Source of the DNA: Clavulina sp. PMI_390
Lineage: Eukaryota > Basidiomycota > Agaricomycetes > Cantharellales > Hydnaceae
Assembly (NCBI GenBank): GCA_015039315.1
Contig: WIDE01000091.1
Coordinates: 1-64,000, forward strand
Direction: 5' to 3'
Length of the DNA: 64,000 bases
A program made the position numbers and the translations under genes. How positions within the stretch are numbered: position 1 is the stretch's first letter; every line of letters begins with the position of its first letter. The notes beneath the pieces were generated by a model. That model had not been told where the DNA came from and made no database searches. It saw only the letters and a list, made by a program, of their open reading frames with translations. This document shows positions 25,180 through 37,764 of this stretch, piece after piece.

Positions 25180-25634
25180 CGAATCCACATAGATAGGGTT
25201 ACGGCTCATAACGTTTGCATGATTTTTCACATGATTGTTTGATTAAAACCCCTGCCTTTTTCTTTTTATTTTCTCCATCGAGCAGCGAGGTTGTCGCCTT
25301 GCGGTTTGGAGTGGAGACTGTCCTGGCATTTGCAATTCCCACGCCGCGCTTGCGTCCTGCCCTCATTACTCCCTTCGTTTTTCATCGCTCTAGCTATATT
25401 ACGAAAATGTCCTGCACGGCTGTTGGAACCATCTAAAACTTTTCATCCCAAGAGCCATGAGACCCGCGAAAGATGGATAAGAACTTTCGTTCGGAGGCGC
25501 ACCGTCCTTGGCTCTGGCGATGCATGTCACCAGTTTCGCTGGGCGTTTGAAATCCTCAAAGTACCAAGTTGGCCGCCTGCCTGCAATATTGAATCCTCAT
25601 ATCAGCCATCGCCTCTCCCGGGTTCTGATCTTGA
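25180..25634. other. intergenic region L4-L5
   Basis: Leader and promoter region of L5 with T-rich stretches near 25250-25270. No separate gene seen. Confidence 0.4.
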
Positions 25635-27105
25635 ATGCTTCGGACACACCCCCAGCGTGTAGTCGCGAAATCAACTCACACGAAAGTGCCTTTGGGGCGT
25701 GGTTATGGATGGTATGATATTAAGAAAGGTAATATTTTCTTGTTTGATCATGCCGTACCATCACCATCAACACCTAATCATGTCGGATGTCCGTAGTGAG
25801 ACCTCAATTGCGTCGGAATCCGTCCGCTGTCCAACCTGTTCGCCTAGCGATGAAGTTTGGCTCATTAACTGCTCGGCCGGCCCCTATGGTAAGCTTACAC
25901 CGCTCTTGATCCTAACTACCTCTCTTCAATAGCGTGATTCTGATGCAATGCTCGCTTTGAACGCCTGATCCTAATAGGTCTCGCTCCATGCAAGTGGCTC
26001 CGTGGGTGCTCCGGTGTGTTGATTCGGGATCGAAACTATGTAATCCTGACCATTTGCTGATTGATCACTCCTCGCTAGTTGCATTTTCATCAGCACAGAG
26101 GTCTTCAGTCAGAGGCTCGTGACCCCACCCCCGCACCATCCCCACCTCGCTATGAGGCTGCAAGTGCGGAGCTCATTACCAAACTGAGAGACCTCTGTCA
26201 AGATGAGACCATTATTGACGAGGTACTAAAGAGTCATATAAAGCAAGTGCTGGTACGCCTCTTATCACTCCAGCTTCACGATCATCGGTGGTGAAATGTC
26301 ACTAAATACAGACCTTCAACCGTTGTTTCTCTTCCCGCAGGAAATGGCACCTACGATCTCATTAGCGGACTCCCCTGTATTACGGCCGATGTACGAGCGC
26401 GCAATCGAGTACCGCCAACTCATCGATGATATCGACAATGTCTTCCATGGTTTACCTGGGCGGTTGCAGGATGTCCTGATCCTTAGAGCCGAAAATGTTC
26501 GCCTCCAGCGCGCTCTAGCACACGGTACTCGTCCCGGCTCTCAAGCTCATAGCAAACTTGCGCATTGCCTTCTTAACTTGGCGCTGGCTGTGCACGACAA
26601 CGGACAAGGCGCCGAGGCGTGTAAACTAGATGACGAGGCCCTCATCCTCCGACGTCAATGCTACGCGGCCCGTCCGGGTGAGCAGCGACCCTACCTCACC
26701 GACATGCTTTACACCTATTCGCAGCACCTTTATGCGGGAGAGCGGTATGAAGAGGCGCTTGAATTGGCTGAGGAGGCGGCCAGTGTACGGCGAATCCTGT
26801 ATGAGCTTGATCCGGACAACTGCAAGCCGGCTCTCGCTGCGGCTCTCATCGACCTTGGAGTGCGTCTCAGCTCGGTCCAGCGCTTCGGGGATGCCAAATC
26901 CGTGGAAGAGGAAGGCCTTGATCTTTGGAGAGACCTCTATCACGAAGATCCAGAGACCCATGGGTCATCGCTCATTCATGCTTTGACTAATCATGTAGTC
27001 TCGCTGAAAGATCTAGCCTTATCAACGGAGGCCATAGCAATTCAAGCCGAGCTTGACCAGCTTCAAGCGTTGATTGAGAAGAACCTTCACCATCGTTCGC
27101 CGTAA
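25635..27105 (+). CDS. L5: single-module linker-TPR protein with presequence-like N-terminus
   Basis: Predicted 369 aa. Exons: 25635-25728 (phase-1 end), 25797-25888, 26094-26252 (linker) and 26341-27105 (TPR). The N-terminus starts MLRTHPQRVVAKSTHTK and reaches RGYGWYDIKK, matching RGYGGYELEK at the same place in L7. Exon 2 encodes PQLRRNPSAV and ends SLTARPAPM, against TLSARLGAP in L7. The linker is YEAASAELITKLRDL with a weaker Pro/Tyr part. The TPR module starts EMAPTISLADSP and ends with an extra basic tail (EKNLHHRSP). The N-terminal segment is strongly basic, so organelle import is possible but unproven. Confidence 0.77.
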
Positions 27106-27617
27106 CTCTCAATGTAAATTTCTTTCTCCCGTCATTCCTTATGTAGCGCAACTCAGGTGGTCTGAGGATTCACTGTTGCCCTGTCAAACGTGGGAACTCC
27201 CCAGGCCTCAACGCAGATGTGCTCACATAGTGAGGAAAGGAGGTTCCCCTTTGTCCTTCAAAATCTAATTTGAATTCATCAGACGAGGAGAGTATACCAG
27301 TGAATATTGCATGCTACTAGAACATCAGCCAGAGCATAAGGTTTGAGAGCCTTCAACACCTAAATATGCAACCCACTCAACCGAGCTGACCGTGACCATT
27401 GAGAATATCACTGTCAGGCCACGCTAATTACTGTCACCTTCGGTACGCTTGTCCTTTTATCTGCTCCAGCGAGATTGACTGTGGAGGTCATAATTCCCCT
27501 GGAACGGAGGTGTAGGCCCGGTTCCATATGCACTGCCTCTTTGGTCAAGTGGGGTGTGCCCTTATCAACCCCCATCAGGAGTCCTCGCAACCTGATCCTC
27601 TCGGGACATCAGACCAA
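27106..27617. other. intergenic region L5-L6
   Basis: No coding segment or repeat recognised. It probably contains the L5 terminator and the L6 promoter. Confidence 0.4.
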
Positions 27618-29834
27618 ATGCCTCACAGCCGTTCATCAAACCGTCAATTAGCTCCATGTCTTCTTGCTCCATTTCGGTCGTGGATTCGCGTCTTGAACGT
27701 GCTCCCAAAGACACCGCCACCACCGCCATATCGTACAGGAAGTTTTGCTGAGAAAGCTTCGAAGGACGAGGAGGGATCCAGTCTGGTAAGCTCTGGTGAA
27801 CCTGCATCCAATACACGCCTTTATTTCATCATCCATCCAATTTCAGTTCTCAGATGATCGAGCTACACTACCAGAATACACGAGTCCAGATCAGGGCTAT
27901 GAGGGTCCCACGCAAGAGCTTATCGCGGTCCTCACGGAACTCTATAATGACAAGACAATTACTGATAAAAAGATCAAAAACGATGTACGGCGAGCACTGG
28001 TCAGTATCCTGTTCTCCATTCACCAGCCGTTCATCTTATTGACGCTATGTGCTGCGCTCTTCCAGACTATTGCCTCGAATAGATCTGTCACTCGCATGTC
28101 CAAAAATAGCCTCCATTTCTTCAACCTCATCAGCAAGATTTACAGCTTCTTCGACGGGTCCACGGAGCATAAGTCACTGACCATAACCCTTTGCGGCAAA
28201 ACCACTTCTTTCTGCTATGCGTCTTCCACCAGGAAGCCTCTATCCAAACACTCCAAACTCTCACGCCTCCTGCAAAATCTGGCTGACGCCCTGCATCATC
28301 AGTCGCGCACCGCCGAGGCTTGCGCACTTAATGAGGAAGCTGTAGCAATCCTTCGGGAGAGTTTCCGTAAAAGTCCAGGAAACGAGCGATCGAACCTCGC
28401 CTCAGCGTTACATACTTACTCGCTCCAGCTATTTTACGAAGAGCGGTGGACCAAGGCACTTGCTGCGTCAGAGGAGGCTGTGACCCATCGGCGGCTGCTG
28501 TTCGATATCAATCCAAAAGAATACATGGATGCACTAGCACGTTCACTCTCTCTACTAGGCGCAGTGCGAAAGCAGGCAAAACGCTTTGAGGATGCCAAGC
28601 TTGTTGAGGAGGAAGGACTTGTACTTTGGAGACTTTTGTTTGATAAGGACATCAGCTTCTACAAATACCTGATGCCCGCGCTTGGGAACTACATCATCTC
28701 GACTATGCACTGTGGCTCAGTTCGGGAATATCAGGGAGCTGTGGCCGAGCAAGAGGCGTTGCGGAAGAAATTACGAGAGGACAGACTTGAATATATGTGG
28801 GCACCCAACACGACATGCGCTTACCGATGCGGTAGGCAACCCAGGGGGGAGTCCGATGCTGTCCCCAAGTGCCCGCGTCTCCCTTATGAGGGTCCCGATG
28901 CGGCCGTGCTGGTCAAACTGCGAGAGCTGGAAGCGGATGAGAACGCGACGGGAACGAATATGAAAGAACAAGCAAAGAAGGCTCTGGTATGTAAAACAAT
29001 TTTCTAAAAGGTCTTCGCTGCTCACTACACTGACCTAATGCTTCCGCTACTCTGCACCACTCCTCCGTGATGGGTTATAAGGATCTTGTCCCTCACATCA
29101 ACATTACCTCAGAGGCCGTTTTGCCCAGTCTGTTATGCCATCAGGCATCGAAATTCCGCGGCGTGATCAACACCATGGCCAGAGCCTTCGTAGCGGCAAA
29201 CCAAATGGACGATGGGTTGCTTTTTGGAGCCGAAACAGTCCGTCTGGAGCGCAGCTTGACCAGTTGCGTCCCTCCAACTCTTCACATGAGACTCGCGGGC
29301 CATCTGTATAGTCAGGCAACAGCGCTACATCAGGTCGGCCGCCACACCGATGCGTGTGTGTTAGGCAAAGAAGCTGTGTCCATCGGTCGTGCGTGCTACG
29401 AAGCGAATCCAGGCCCGGCGCGTCCCCTTCTTGCTTCGCTTCTGATGACCCACTCGTTCCACTTGGCTTACTCGGATACCAAACTTGCGGAAGAAGGACG
29501 CGCTGCAGCGGAAGAGGCTGTAGAGCTCTGTCGCTTGGCGTACGCGCTGGATCCGGATCAGAACACCATAAGATTTGCAAACGCCTTGCAGATTCTTGGA
29601 TCACACATGTACGAGGCAGGGCGCTTTACAGATGCGACCACCATAGAGGATGAGGGCCTAAAGCTCCGACGCATGATGTATGAGAAAGACCATGAGGAGC
29701 ATCGTGAAGCGCTCATTCGCAGCTTATCCAACCATGTTCACACACTCCAAAATTTGGAGCCGCCGGAGAAACTATCGGCAGCGAAATCTGAGCTGGCAAA
29801 GCTTCGTGTAGAGACGCTAGAGAGTACGAGCTAA
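27618..29834 (+). CDS. L6: two-module linker-TPR repeat protein
   Basis: Predicted 664 aa. Exons: 27618-27785, 27847-27999, 28066-28986, 29082-29834. The 56-residue N-terminus is basic (MPHSRSSNRQLAPC) with a PPPPP run. Linker 1 reads LPEYTSPDQGYEGPTQEL, very close to L4 and L9. Module 1 has a locally scrambled first helix: about 50 nt near 28180-28240 read LCGKTTSFCYASSTRKPL where sisters have LFRTEAVRLQRALSSGKPL. This suggests two compensating indels. The inter-module linker has TCAYRCGRQ. Module 2 starts DLVPHINITSEAVLP and is more divergent (LGKEAVSIGRACYEANPG). The introns at 28000-28065 and 28987-29081 are well placed. Confidence 0.8.
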
Positions 29835-30423
29835 CCCTAACGCATCGTGTTTTATGCACCGTGAAATTACAGAATTTTGCTTCACGACCTGCTTTTGTTG
29901 GCTTTGGGATTTTTTGTTCTGTATAATTGTACCATCACAGTCTTGTTACTGAAAGAAATGGATATCTCGGTGATTGATAATCGTGGTGTCCTTTGGCATA
30001 CAAAAGAGTGGAGATCTCCTCCAAGTGGGCTCTATCTACCCGATCACACCTCAACATACTTCCCGAGTTTGCGATGAGACTTTCATTTGGGCTTGCTTTT
30101 AGTACCTTCCAGGTTTTCGAATGAATCTTATCGTAGATAGTCTGCGGATTAGGCGCTGTGGGCTTTGGCGGCGTTTGTATCGGGCCCGAACCGACAATGT
30201 TTTCCTCTCTTCGCTATCATGGCTGTACCGCCTACCATTTCGATGTCCTAGAGCCGCCAAGTTTATTCCAAATCATTTGAGAGCCCAAAACTACGGGTTC
30301 TTCCGCTGAGCAAGCCAGAGACCCAGTCCAACGTCAAGGGTTCTTGTGGCGGTGTGCAGGACTTGCTGTGCCGTTGGAAATTCCCGTGTTTCACAACACA
30401 ATCCGAACCGTCACCTCCCTCAA
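29835..30423. other. intergenic region L6-L7
   Basis: No coding segment supported. T-rich sequence after 29870 may serve as the L6 3' end. Confidence 0.4.
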
Positions 30424-31824
30424 ATGTTTCGAGCGACTTCCAAGTGCCCAGCGAACTCTCGTCTACTACTGTCCTCGCGTTGCATCCAGCCGGGATTGCG
30501 GGGTTATGGAGGTTATGAACTCGAAAAAGGTGCGCTATTGTTGTGTTCATTGCCAATGTTCGACCAGTTCTAATTTTTGGATCAAACCGTGTGTCCACTT
30601 CGGCTCTTTCAGCGAGAAAGCAACTGCGTTGGGGCCGCTCTTTTGTACCACCCATACCATGCACCTTGAAGTTTAGCACACTGAGTGCTCGACTCGGCGC
30701 ACCGGTATGTCTCTGATATTCTAGAGGCCTCTTCAATCCCTCATTGATCTCGAATATCCTTCAAACTCGCTATAGGACCCGTCGTACAGGAACGCGTTCG
30801 CGCACATTGAAGACCTGGTCCGTCATTGCAAATCACTTAGATTTTGCCTTTCTGCTCATTACCATATCGATAGGCGCCAAAAGCGCAGGACCCAGCATCG
30901 CATCTACCTCCATCCTATAAAGCTCCAAGCCCTCTGTTTATCGACAAACTGAAGGACCTGATGGTAGACGAGGCTTCTGTTGACGAGGCGGTCAAGGATA
31001 AAATAAAGCAAACATTAGTACGCCTCATCCCCCGCGCCCCCACCTGTGACCAGACCTGGCTAACGCAAATTTACCACGTTTCGTAGGAGATGGCTCCCAC
31101 AATTTCGGTTGTGGATCCTGTCTCCCAAAAAACACGCGAGCGTGCAATGGAGTTCCAAGCGCTCACTTGGGAGATAGACAAACTCCTATCTCGTGAGCCT
31201 GGGCGATTGGGGGATGTTCTACTCATCCGAACCGACGATGTTTGCCTTCACCGCGCGCTGGCGCATGGTACTCGCCCTGGCTCCGACTCGTGGAGCAACC
31301 TGGCGCACTCCGTTAGGAACTTGTCTTTGGCGTTACACGATAGTGAACGGAGTGCTGAGGCCTGTATTCTTGGTGAAGAGGCCCTCATCATCCGTCGCGA
31401 GTGTTATCGGGTTCGCCCAGGCCAGCAGCGCTCCTATCTCGCTGACTCACTTTACACTTACTCGCAGCACCTTTATGCGGAAGAGCGCTATGAAGAAGCT
31501 TTAGAGAAAGCCGAGGAGATGGTGCAGCTATATCGGCTTCTGTATGAGTTTGATCATGATGATGGCGCACTATCGCTTGCTATCGGCCTACAAGATCTTG
31601 GTGTACGTCTCAGCTCGGTTCAGCGCTTTGAGGATGCCAAGATTACGGAGGAAGAAGCGCTTGGTTTGTGGAGAACCCTGTACAGCAAAGATCCCGAAAC
31701 ACATCGGTCATCATTGCTCCACTCTCTGAAGAACTATATTGTCTCTCTCAAAGACCTGGGCCTGGCGCAGGAGACGAGGGCCGCGCAAGCTGAGCGAGAC
31801 GAGCTTGAAGCTTTGATTGAGTAA
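30424..31824 (+). CDS. L7: single-module linker-TPR protein with presequence-like N-terminus
   Basis: Predicted 359 aa. Exons: 30424-30529 (106 nt, phase-1 end), 30613-30704, 30874-31017 (linker) and 31087-31824 (TPR). The N-terminus is MFRATSKCPANSRLLL followed by RGYGGYELEK. The first 28 residues hold four Arg and one Lys and no acid, an amphipathic mitochondrial-presequence pattern. Exon 2 reads ARKQLRWGRSF and ends FSTLSARLGAP. The linker is LPPSYKAPSPLFIDKLKDL. The TPR module starts EMAPTISVVDPVSQ and has DDVCLHRALAHGTRPG in its first helix. It is nearest to L5 and L8. Confidence 0.8.
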
Positions 31825-32425
31825 ACACGATCAGAACGCCTCAGTTCTTTCATTAGTCGTCTATGTTTCTCATTTTAACAACTCCTTTATCTATCACTGC
31901 ATTTGGTATCATTCTTTCTGTCTCCGCAATAGTACTTTATAAGTGACATCAGCTAGAATCCATATTCTCTCTGGAAGACAAAATCCAGTTCATGTTAACA
32001 CTAATTCCTTGATTGCTTCCTATGCACTAATTGCCTCCATCGCAGCTTCTAGTCTGAAATCTCGCAAGCCCAGAAGCGTTTGCGCAGGTTACTCCTGAGC
32101 CGTTCCAGGGTCGAGGAGCCTCCAATGATTTGGTGCTGTTTGGGTCGGGTCCGAGTTGCTCATCTCCTTTCCCTCAATACGATAATGCAGGTGCCATTTC
32201 CCTGGCTCTGAACCCCCAACGTTCGGATGTAATATAGTGACTAAGCGCCTTCAAAGTGTCTTCGGAGTCTAGGATATAGGTCATAACAACAGGATCATCT
32301 TGCTGGCCAAGCAGAATAGCTGCAAATCCAATGCAGGGACGAGACTTCTTGTGGCAGTGTGCAAGGGTTGCAATGTGTTTGAGACTCTGATTTTTTGATA
32401 CCCACCTTTGGCCATTATCTCTCCG
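31825..32425. other. intergenic region L7-L8
   Basis: No coding segment supported on the plus strand. The minus-strand frame running through this region and into L8 exon 1 (down to 32174) looks like a shadow of that exon plus chance extension. Confidence 0.4.
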
Positions 32426-33834
32426 ATGTTTCGGGCGACTTCCAACCTCTCCGCAAACTCTCGTGGACTCTTGTCCTTGTCTTCGGTGAAACTTTGTTTC
32501 CGAGGCTGTGTAGGGCATGCCCATGAAAAAGGTCTGTCCATTTCCTATATATTGTCAACGATGTTCAGAGTGGCCTCACTGCCGTATTGTAGTATCTTTC
32601 TCATCCAACTCGTTTAGCAGGACTGCAATTATGTCCCTCTGCTTTAAGGTCTGTCCCTTTGACCAGGCTTTTTAGCAATCTCAGTGCTCCAAACGGTCCG
32701 CAGGTGAGTCAGAAATGTTCTATACAGCTTGGGCACTATTTTGGTGGTCTGACTTGCCATACTCCTCGGAATCCTCCCTAGCTCTCGCACCACAAACTCG
32801 CCTTCAGTTTTGGTCCGGTTTGTGAATTCAAATCAGTTTGATATCGCTTTGACTACTCACCATCTTATCTTCAGCCGCAATTAGATGGCAACGCAGCGGC
32901 GACGAGTGACCCGGGCGTCCCCCCTCGCTATAGGCCAAGTGTAGCGCTTGTTGAGAAACTGAATGTTCTGGGCAGAGATGAGGCTATCACCGATGTGTCA
33001 GTGAAGAATACTATCGCGCGAGCACTGGTAAGCCTATTGCTAATACACAATCTTCTTCGTCGGCTGTTTATCGATGCCATCCATTGCTTTTCATAGGATA
33101 TGGCTCCCGAGATATCAGTGGAAGGCTCTGTGTCCAAAATCATGCGCGAGCAAGCAACTAGATTCTGCACACTCATTGGTGATATTGGCGATTTCTTCCA
33201 CTGGGAACCCGAGAGATTAGAAGAAGAGCTGATCCTCCGAAGCGAAAGTGTTCACTTACAGCGGGCGCTATCATTCGGTGCTCGTCCTGGCTCTCAAGCC
33301 CAAGCAAGTCTTGCGCAATCCCTCAGAAACTTTTCGATACCGTTGCACAAGATTGGGTTGAGTACTCAAGCATGCATCTTGGATGAAGAAGCCCTCGCCA
33401 TCCGCCGTGAGTGTTACCGGGCTCGACCTGGCGAGCAGCGTCCTTATCTCGCCGACGTCCTTGATGGTTACTCCCGTCACCTTCACGTTACGGGCCGGCG
33501 TGACGAAGCCCTTGAAGCTGCCGAAGAAGCGATCAAGTATTGGCGACTTCTGTATGAGTTCAATCCGGACGAATACAGTGTTAAGCTTGCCGGTGCTTTA
33601 CAAGAGCTTGGGATAGGTCTCAGTTCAATGCAGCGCCTTGAGGAATGCAAGGCCGCGGAAGAGGAAGCACTGATGCTTTGGAGATCGCTCTATCGTGAAG
33701 AACCTGAGAGATATCGGTCTTCGTTGGTAAATAGCTTGACCAATCACATCATCACTATGAAGGACTTGGGTCTGCAAGACGAGAGCAGAACCCTTTATGC
33801 AGAGTTCTGCGAGCTTCATGCGCTGATGGGGTAG
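32426..33834 (+). CDS. L8: single-module linker-TPR protein with presequence-like N-terminus
   Basis: Predicted 360 aa. Exons: 32426-32531 (106 nt, phase-1 end), 32618-32703, 32875-33027 (linker) and 33097-33834 (TPR). The N-terminus MFRATSNLSANSRGLL is nearly identical to that of L7; it continues SVKLCFRGCVGHAHEK. Exon 2 reads AGLQLCPSALRS and ends LFSNLSAPNGPQ. The linker has GVPPRYRPSVALVEKLNVL. The TPR module starts DMAPEISVEGSVSK and contains SFGARPGSQAQASLAQ, ILDEEALAIRRECY and ALMLWRSLYREEPE. It ends ELHALMG. Confidence 0.8.
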
Positions 33835-34675
33835 ACACAGTGATGATGTTCCATTTTTTCGGACATCTTCCTATAGTTCTAAACGCAATCGTTGCGGTAT
33901 TTATTCGCATAGTTTGGTTTATTCTACGAATTTCTCATCCTCAGTTACGTTCGACTCCGGACAGTCAAACACGCCGGATGTGTTTGACTGGCCGGAATTG
34001 CGGCGTAGGTTCTATGATGGTCACCTCGCTTTGCCGGGGCTGTGAGCTGGGAGGCTCCTAGCACTAACCCCTAGCGTTTCTAAACTCTATTTCCACCCGG
34101 TGCTTCCGCCATGTCCCTGTCAAGGAAGGCAGACACCTCGGACTCGGAACAAGAGGCGGGTTGATGAAATGTTGTAGCAATAGTTAGGTAGAGTTTGCCA
34201 GTGCAACCGCGCTTTGTGCAGCAATTTCGGTTTAGTCTCAAACCTAGTTGAATTGGTTGGGCTGCATGGGGCGCTTGCCGCCGCAACCGATAAACGCCCA
34301 TCAACCACCCGCCGTCGTCATGCGCACTACGAGTATTTTTACACACCAACCCTTCCATTGGACCCCTATACATTCAATGGATATGAGCGCTATCTCCTTT
34401 TATGAATCGCTGCGGATGTTCAACCTCCTTTAATGTCGTTGGGTCTCACTACCCACGGAGCACCACATCTTGCGAATCTCTGGCCAGGCTAACGATGGGG
34501 AGTTTGCCGCATTGCTTTCCTCTCAATCGTATGGCGCTTGTCCTTCCCATCAACAGTCCCGTCAAGATCCTACTTGAGCTTATCAGGCGGCCTCATCTTC
34601 TCTGTTCTTTGGTTTCAGGGCTTGAGCGTGCTAGTGCAAGTAGCTCGAGCCTGTAAGCGTCTCAACTTGGCCGTA
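33835..34675. other. intergenic region L8-L9
   Basis: No gene supported. A plus-strand frame at 34402-34656 could carry an alternative first exon for L9 (it ends near a GTAAGC donor at 34653), but I could not join it to the linker exon cleanly. Confidence 0.4.
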
Positions 34676-37600
34676 ATGTCAGTGCTTTTGGAGACCCCTG
34701 CACATGCAGAGCGCCCGAACCTGGTCAGCATTGTATCTCGCGATTAGCTTGTACCATTCGCACCTAATACTTTATGTGTAGGTAACAGATGATCGAGGCC
34801 CGCCGCCAGAATACACGAGTCCACATCAACGATATAAAACTCCTGACGCGGTCCTGACCAAGGTCCTCGCCGAGCTCAGTAATGATGAAACAATCACCGA
34901 CGACAACGTGAAAGAAGACGTCAAGCAAGCGCTGGTCAGCATTCTGTCACTTCCTAGATGTCCAGTTATTGAGCTGACATTTCTACTATCAAATTCTAGG
35001 ACATCATTTCCACAGTCCCTGTTATCGACCAGTCCGACAGAGCGATCCAACTCCGCAATCTTATCGACAACATTGGCACTTTTCTTGGAAAGTTGTCCAA
35101 TTCTGAGCGCAGGCTACACATCATCCTGTTTCGCACGGAATTAGTTCGCCTCCAACGCGCCCTCTCTAGCGGAAAGCCTCTTTGTGAACAAGCCGAGCTC
35201 TCACGTCTCTTGCAGAACCAGGCGATTGCTCTACATAAACAATCTCTTAATGCCGAAGTCTGTGCACTTGACGAGGAAGCTCTCATGATCCGCCGCGAGT
35301 GTTTTCGCATTCGCCCAGAAAGCGAGCGTCCCCATCTCGCATCCATGCTGCAGACATACTCCTCCCACCTGTTCAATGAGCAGCGGTGGGGTGAAGCTCT
35401 CGCGACATGCGAGGAAGCAGTGGCCTTGCGGCGAGCACTGCACGAGTCCAACCCAGAAAAGTATATGGAAACTCTTGCAAACTCCCTCTTCTATCTCGGC
35501 GCGAGGCTGAGCAAGGTCCAGCGCTTCAAGGATGCTACGGCAGTCGAGAAAGAGGGGCTCGTACTTTGGCGGCAGTTATTCGAGAAAGATATGCGCCATC
35601 AACGATCATTTGCCCCCGCGCTTGACAAATACATCCACTCGCTAAGCAATTGTGGCACAGCCGCGGCTGAAGAATACCAGCAAGCTGTGGTAGAGCGCAA
35701 GGCGCTGCGGGCAAAGCTGCAGGAGGCTGGCATCCGCCCGGCCTCGGATAATACCTCGTCGCGCGCCCATCAATGTGGCAAACAGTCCCGGGGTATCTCC
35801 TGTGGCCACCACCGTATACCTTATGACGGTCCAGGTGCAGCGCTGATCACCAAGCTGCATGAGCTAAATGAAAGCGAGGATATTACCAATGAGAAAACGA
35901 AGGAGCATGCGAAGGAAGCTCTGGTATGCAAAAACACTCTTGGGCTTCACTGTTGACTAGTGTCATTGACATACTGCGTGGATCTAGGAACTTGCCCCTC
36001 AGATTGTTATCGGCTCCGAGTCATTTTTGCCTCCTCCCCTATACCACCGCGCCATGAAGTTCCGCCACTTGATCGGTTTGATTAACGGCTACCTTTACGA
36101 CGCCGGGCGCAAAGCGGATAACCTACTCTTCAGCGCTGAGGCCGTTCGACTTCAACGAACACTCTCCGGTTGTGCACCAGTGAATATGCGCGGAGAACTT
36201 GCGCGTTTGCTGCTTAATCATGCCCTAGCACTAGATTCGTGCGGGTATGCTGTCGAGGCGTGCGCATCCTTCGAAGAGGCCTTGCTAATCCGGCGAGAAT
36301 GCTACTCCGTATCGCCAGGCGCTCAAAGGCCCCTGCTTGCGTCCCTCTTGCAGTCGTATTCGATCCACCTAAAGGATCTCGAGCGTTTTGCGGAAGCATG
36401 TGCGATGGGCGAGGAGGCCGTCAAGCTGCGCCGCGTGCTCTATGTGCTTGACCCTGAGGAACATATTGCTGGCTTAGCAGACTCCTTGACGTCTCTAGGC
36501 GCAAGGATGAGCTCGGTACAGCGCTTCACGGACGCCACCGCCGTCCAAAACGAGGGCCTTCTGCTGTGGAGGCAGTTATATGAGAAGGACATGCTCAATT
36601 ACTATCAAGCCCTCACAGTTGCTCTCAACCAGTACATCATCTCGCTGAGCGACTGCGGTGCGGCCGAAGAGTATCAGCGAGCTGTGTCGGAGCGTGCGCT
36701 ACTTCAAACCCAGCTCGATTTGAATGATCTTCCTCCGCCTCCAGAGAGCAGCATGTCGTGCGCTCATCCGTGTGGCAATCAGCCACCAGGAGAGCCAGAT
36801 GCCCCGCCTGCCTACCCGCGTATACCTTATGATAGCCCAGGCGCGAGGCTCGTCGCTAGACTCAATGAGCTGAATGAGGATAGCGACATTACTGATGAGA
36901 AAACAAAGGAACAAGTTAAAGAAGCCCTGGTATGCAAAACTGCACTACTCTATTCCCATTTAGCAACGAGAATGATTGATGGACGTTTCATCTCGAAAAT
37001 GGAAACCTTTGTGTATCTAGGAACTTGTCCCTCAGGTTGTCATTAGCTCCGACACCTTCCTACCGACACCAATATGCGACCTCGCCACAAAATTCCGTGA
37101 TCTGATCGACGGGATCGACACGTATCTCGATAAAGCGGAACGCCATGAGGATGTCCTCCTCTTCCGCACCGAGGCTGTCCGGCTTCAGCGCACCCTATCA
37201 AGCTGTGCACCTCTCGACCTACGCATGAATCTCGCGCGACTCTTGCGCAATCAAGCGCTGATGCTGCATTATTACGGACGCGACTCTGAGGCGTGTATCC
37301 AGGATGAAGAAGCCCTCCTTATCCGCCGCGCGTGCTACAAGGCGCACCCAGGCGCGGAAAGGATACATCTCGCGACGCTCCTTCAAACCTACGCGGCCCA
37401 CCTGACAAGCTTAAAAAGATATGACGAGGCGTGCGTGGCGAATGAAGAGGCGGTTAATCTGTGCCGCGTTTTATACGCGCTTGAACCTCAGAAGTATATC
37501 TTTGAGCTCGCGGACTCGCTGCAGGCTCTAGGCGCGAGAATGACCTCTGTGCAGCGCTTTGCCGACGCGGCGGTTGCGGAAGAAGAGGGCCTAAAGCTGA

Positions 37601-37764
37601 GAAGAATCCTATATGAGCAAGATCCGGAGAAGCATCGTACACCGCTCATCCAGTGCTTGAGTAACTATATCGTCTCACTGGCGGACTTAGGGTTACCAAA
37701 GGAGACAAAAGCTGCCAAATCCGAGCTTACCAGGGTCCGTGGTGAGGATCAGAAGAGCAGCTAG
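34676..37764 (+). CDS. L9: three-module linker-TPR repeat protein
   Basis: Largest intact array protein, 936 aa. Exons: 34676-34723, 34782-34934, 35000-35923, 35988-36929, 37021-37764, all phase 0. The N-terminus is only 16 residues (MSVLLETPAHAERPNL), followed by a linker nearly identical to L4 (DDRGPPPEYTSPHQRY). Module 1 starts DIISTVPVIDQS, module 2 ELAPQIVIGSESFLP and module 3 ELVPQVVISSDTFLP. The two inter-module linkers carry RAHQCGKQ and CAHPCGNQPPGEPDAPP. Each module-linker border carries an intron directly after the conserved A-L. Module 3 is most similar to L1 module 2 (LMLHYYGRDSEAC against LTLHYYGRDDEAC), which points to exchange between distant genes. The first exon is short and a different start is possible. 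Confidence 0.83.

Noticed and set aside
32174..32541. Minus-strand open frames overlapping the MFRA-type exons (also 11318-11605, 30263-30736, 38329-38607), which look conserved among the four loci
   Set aside because: The similarity is explained by the plus-strand exon, which has a conserved ATG, a phase-1 donor and in-frame continuation into the linker exon; the minus frames lack joinable exons and one copy has stops.
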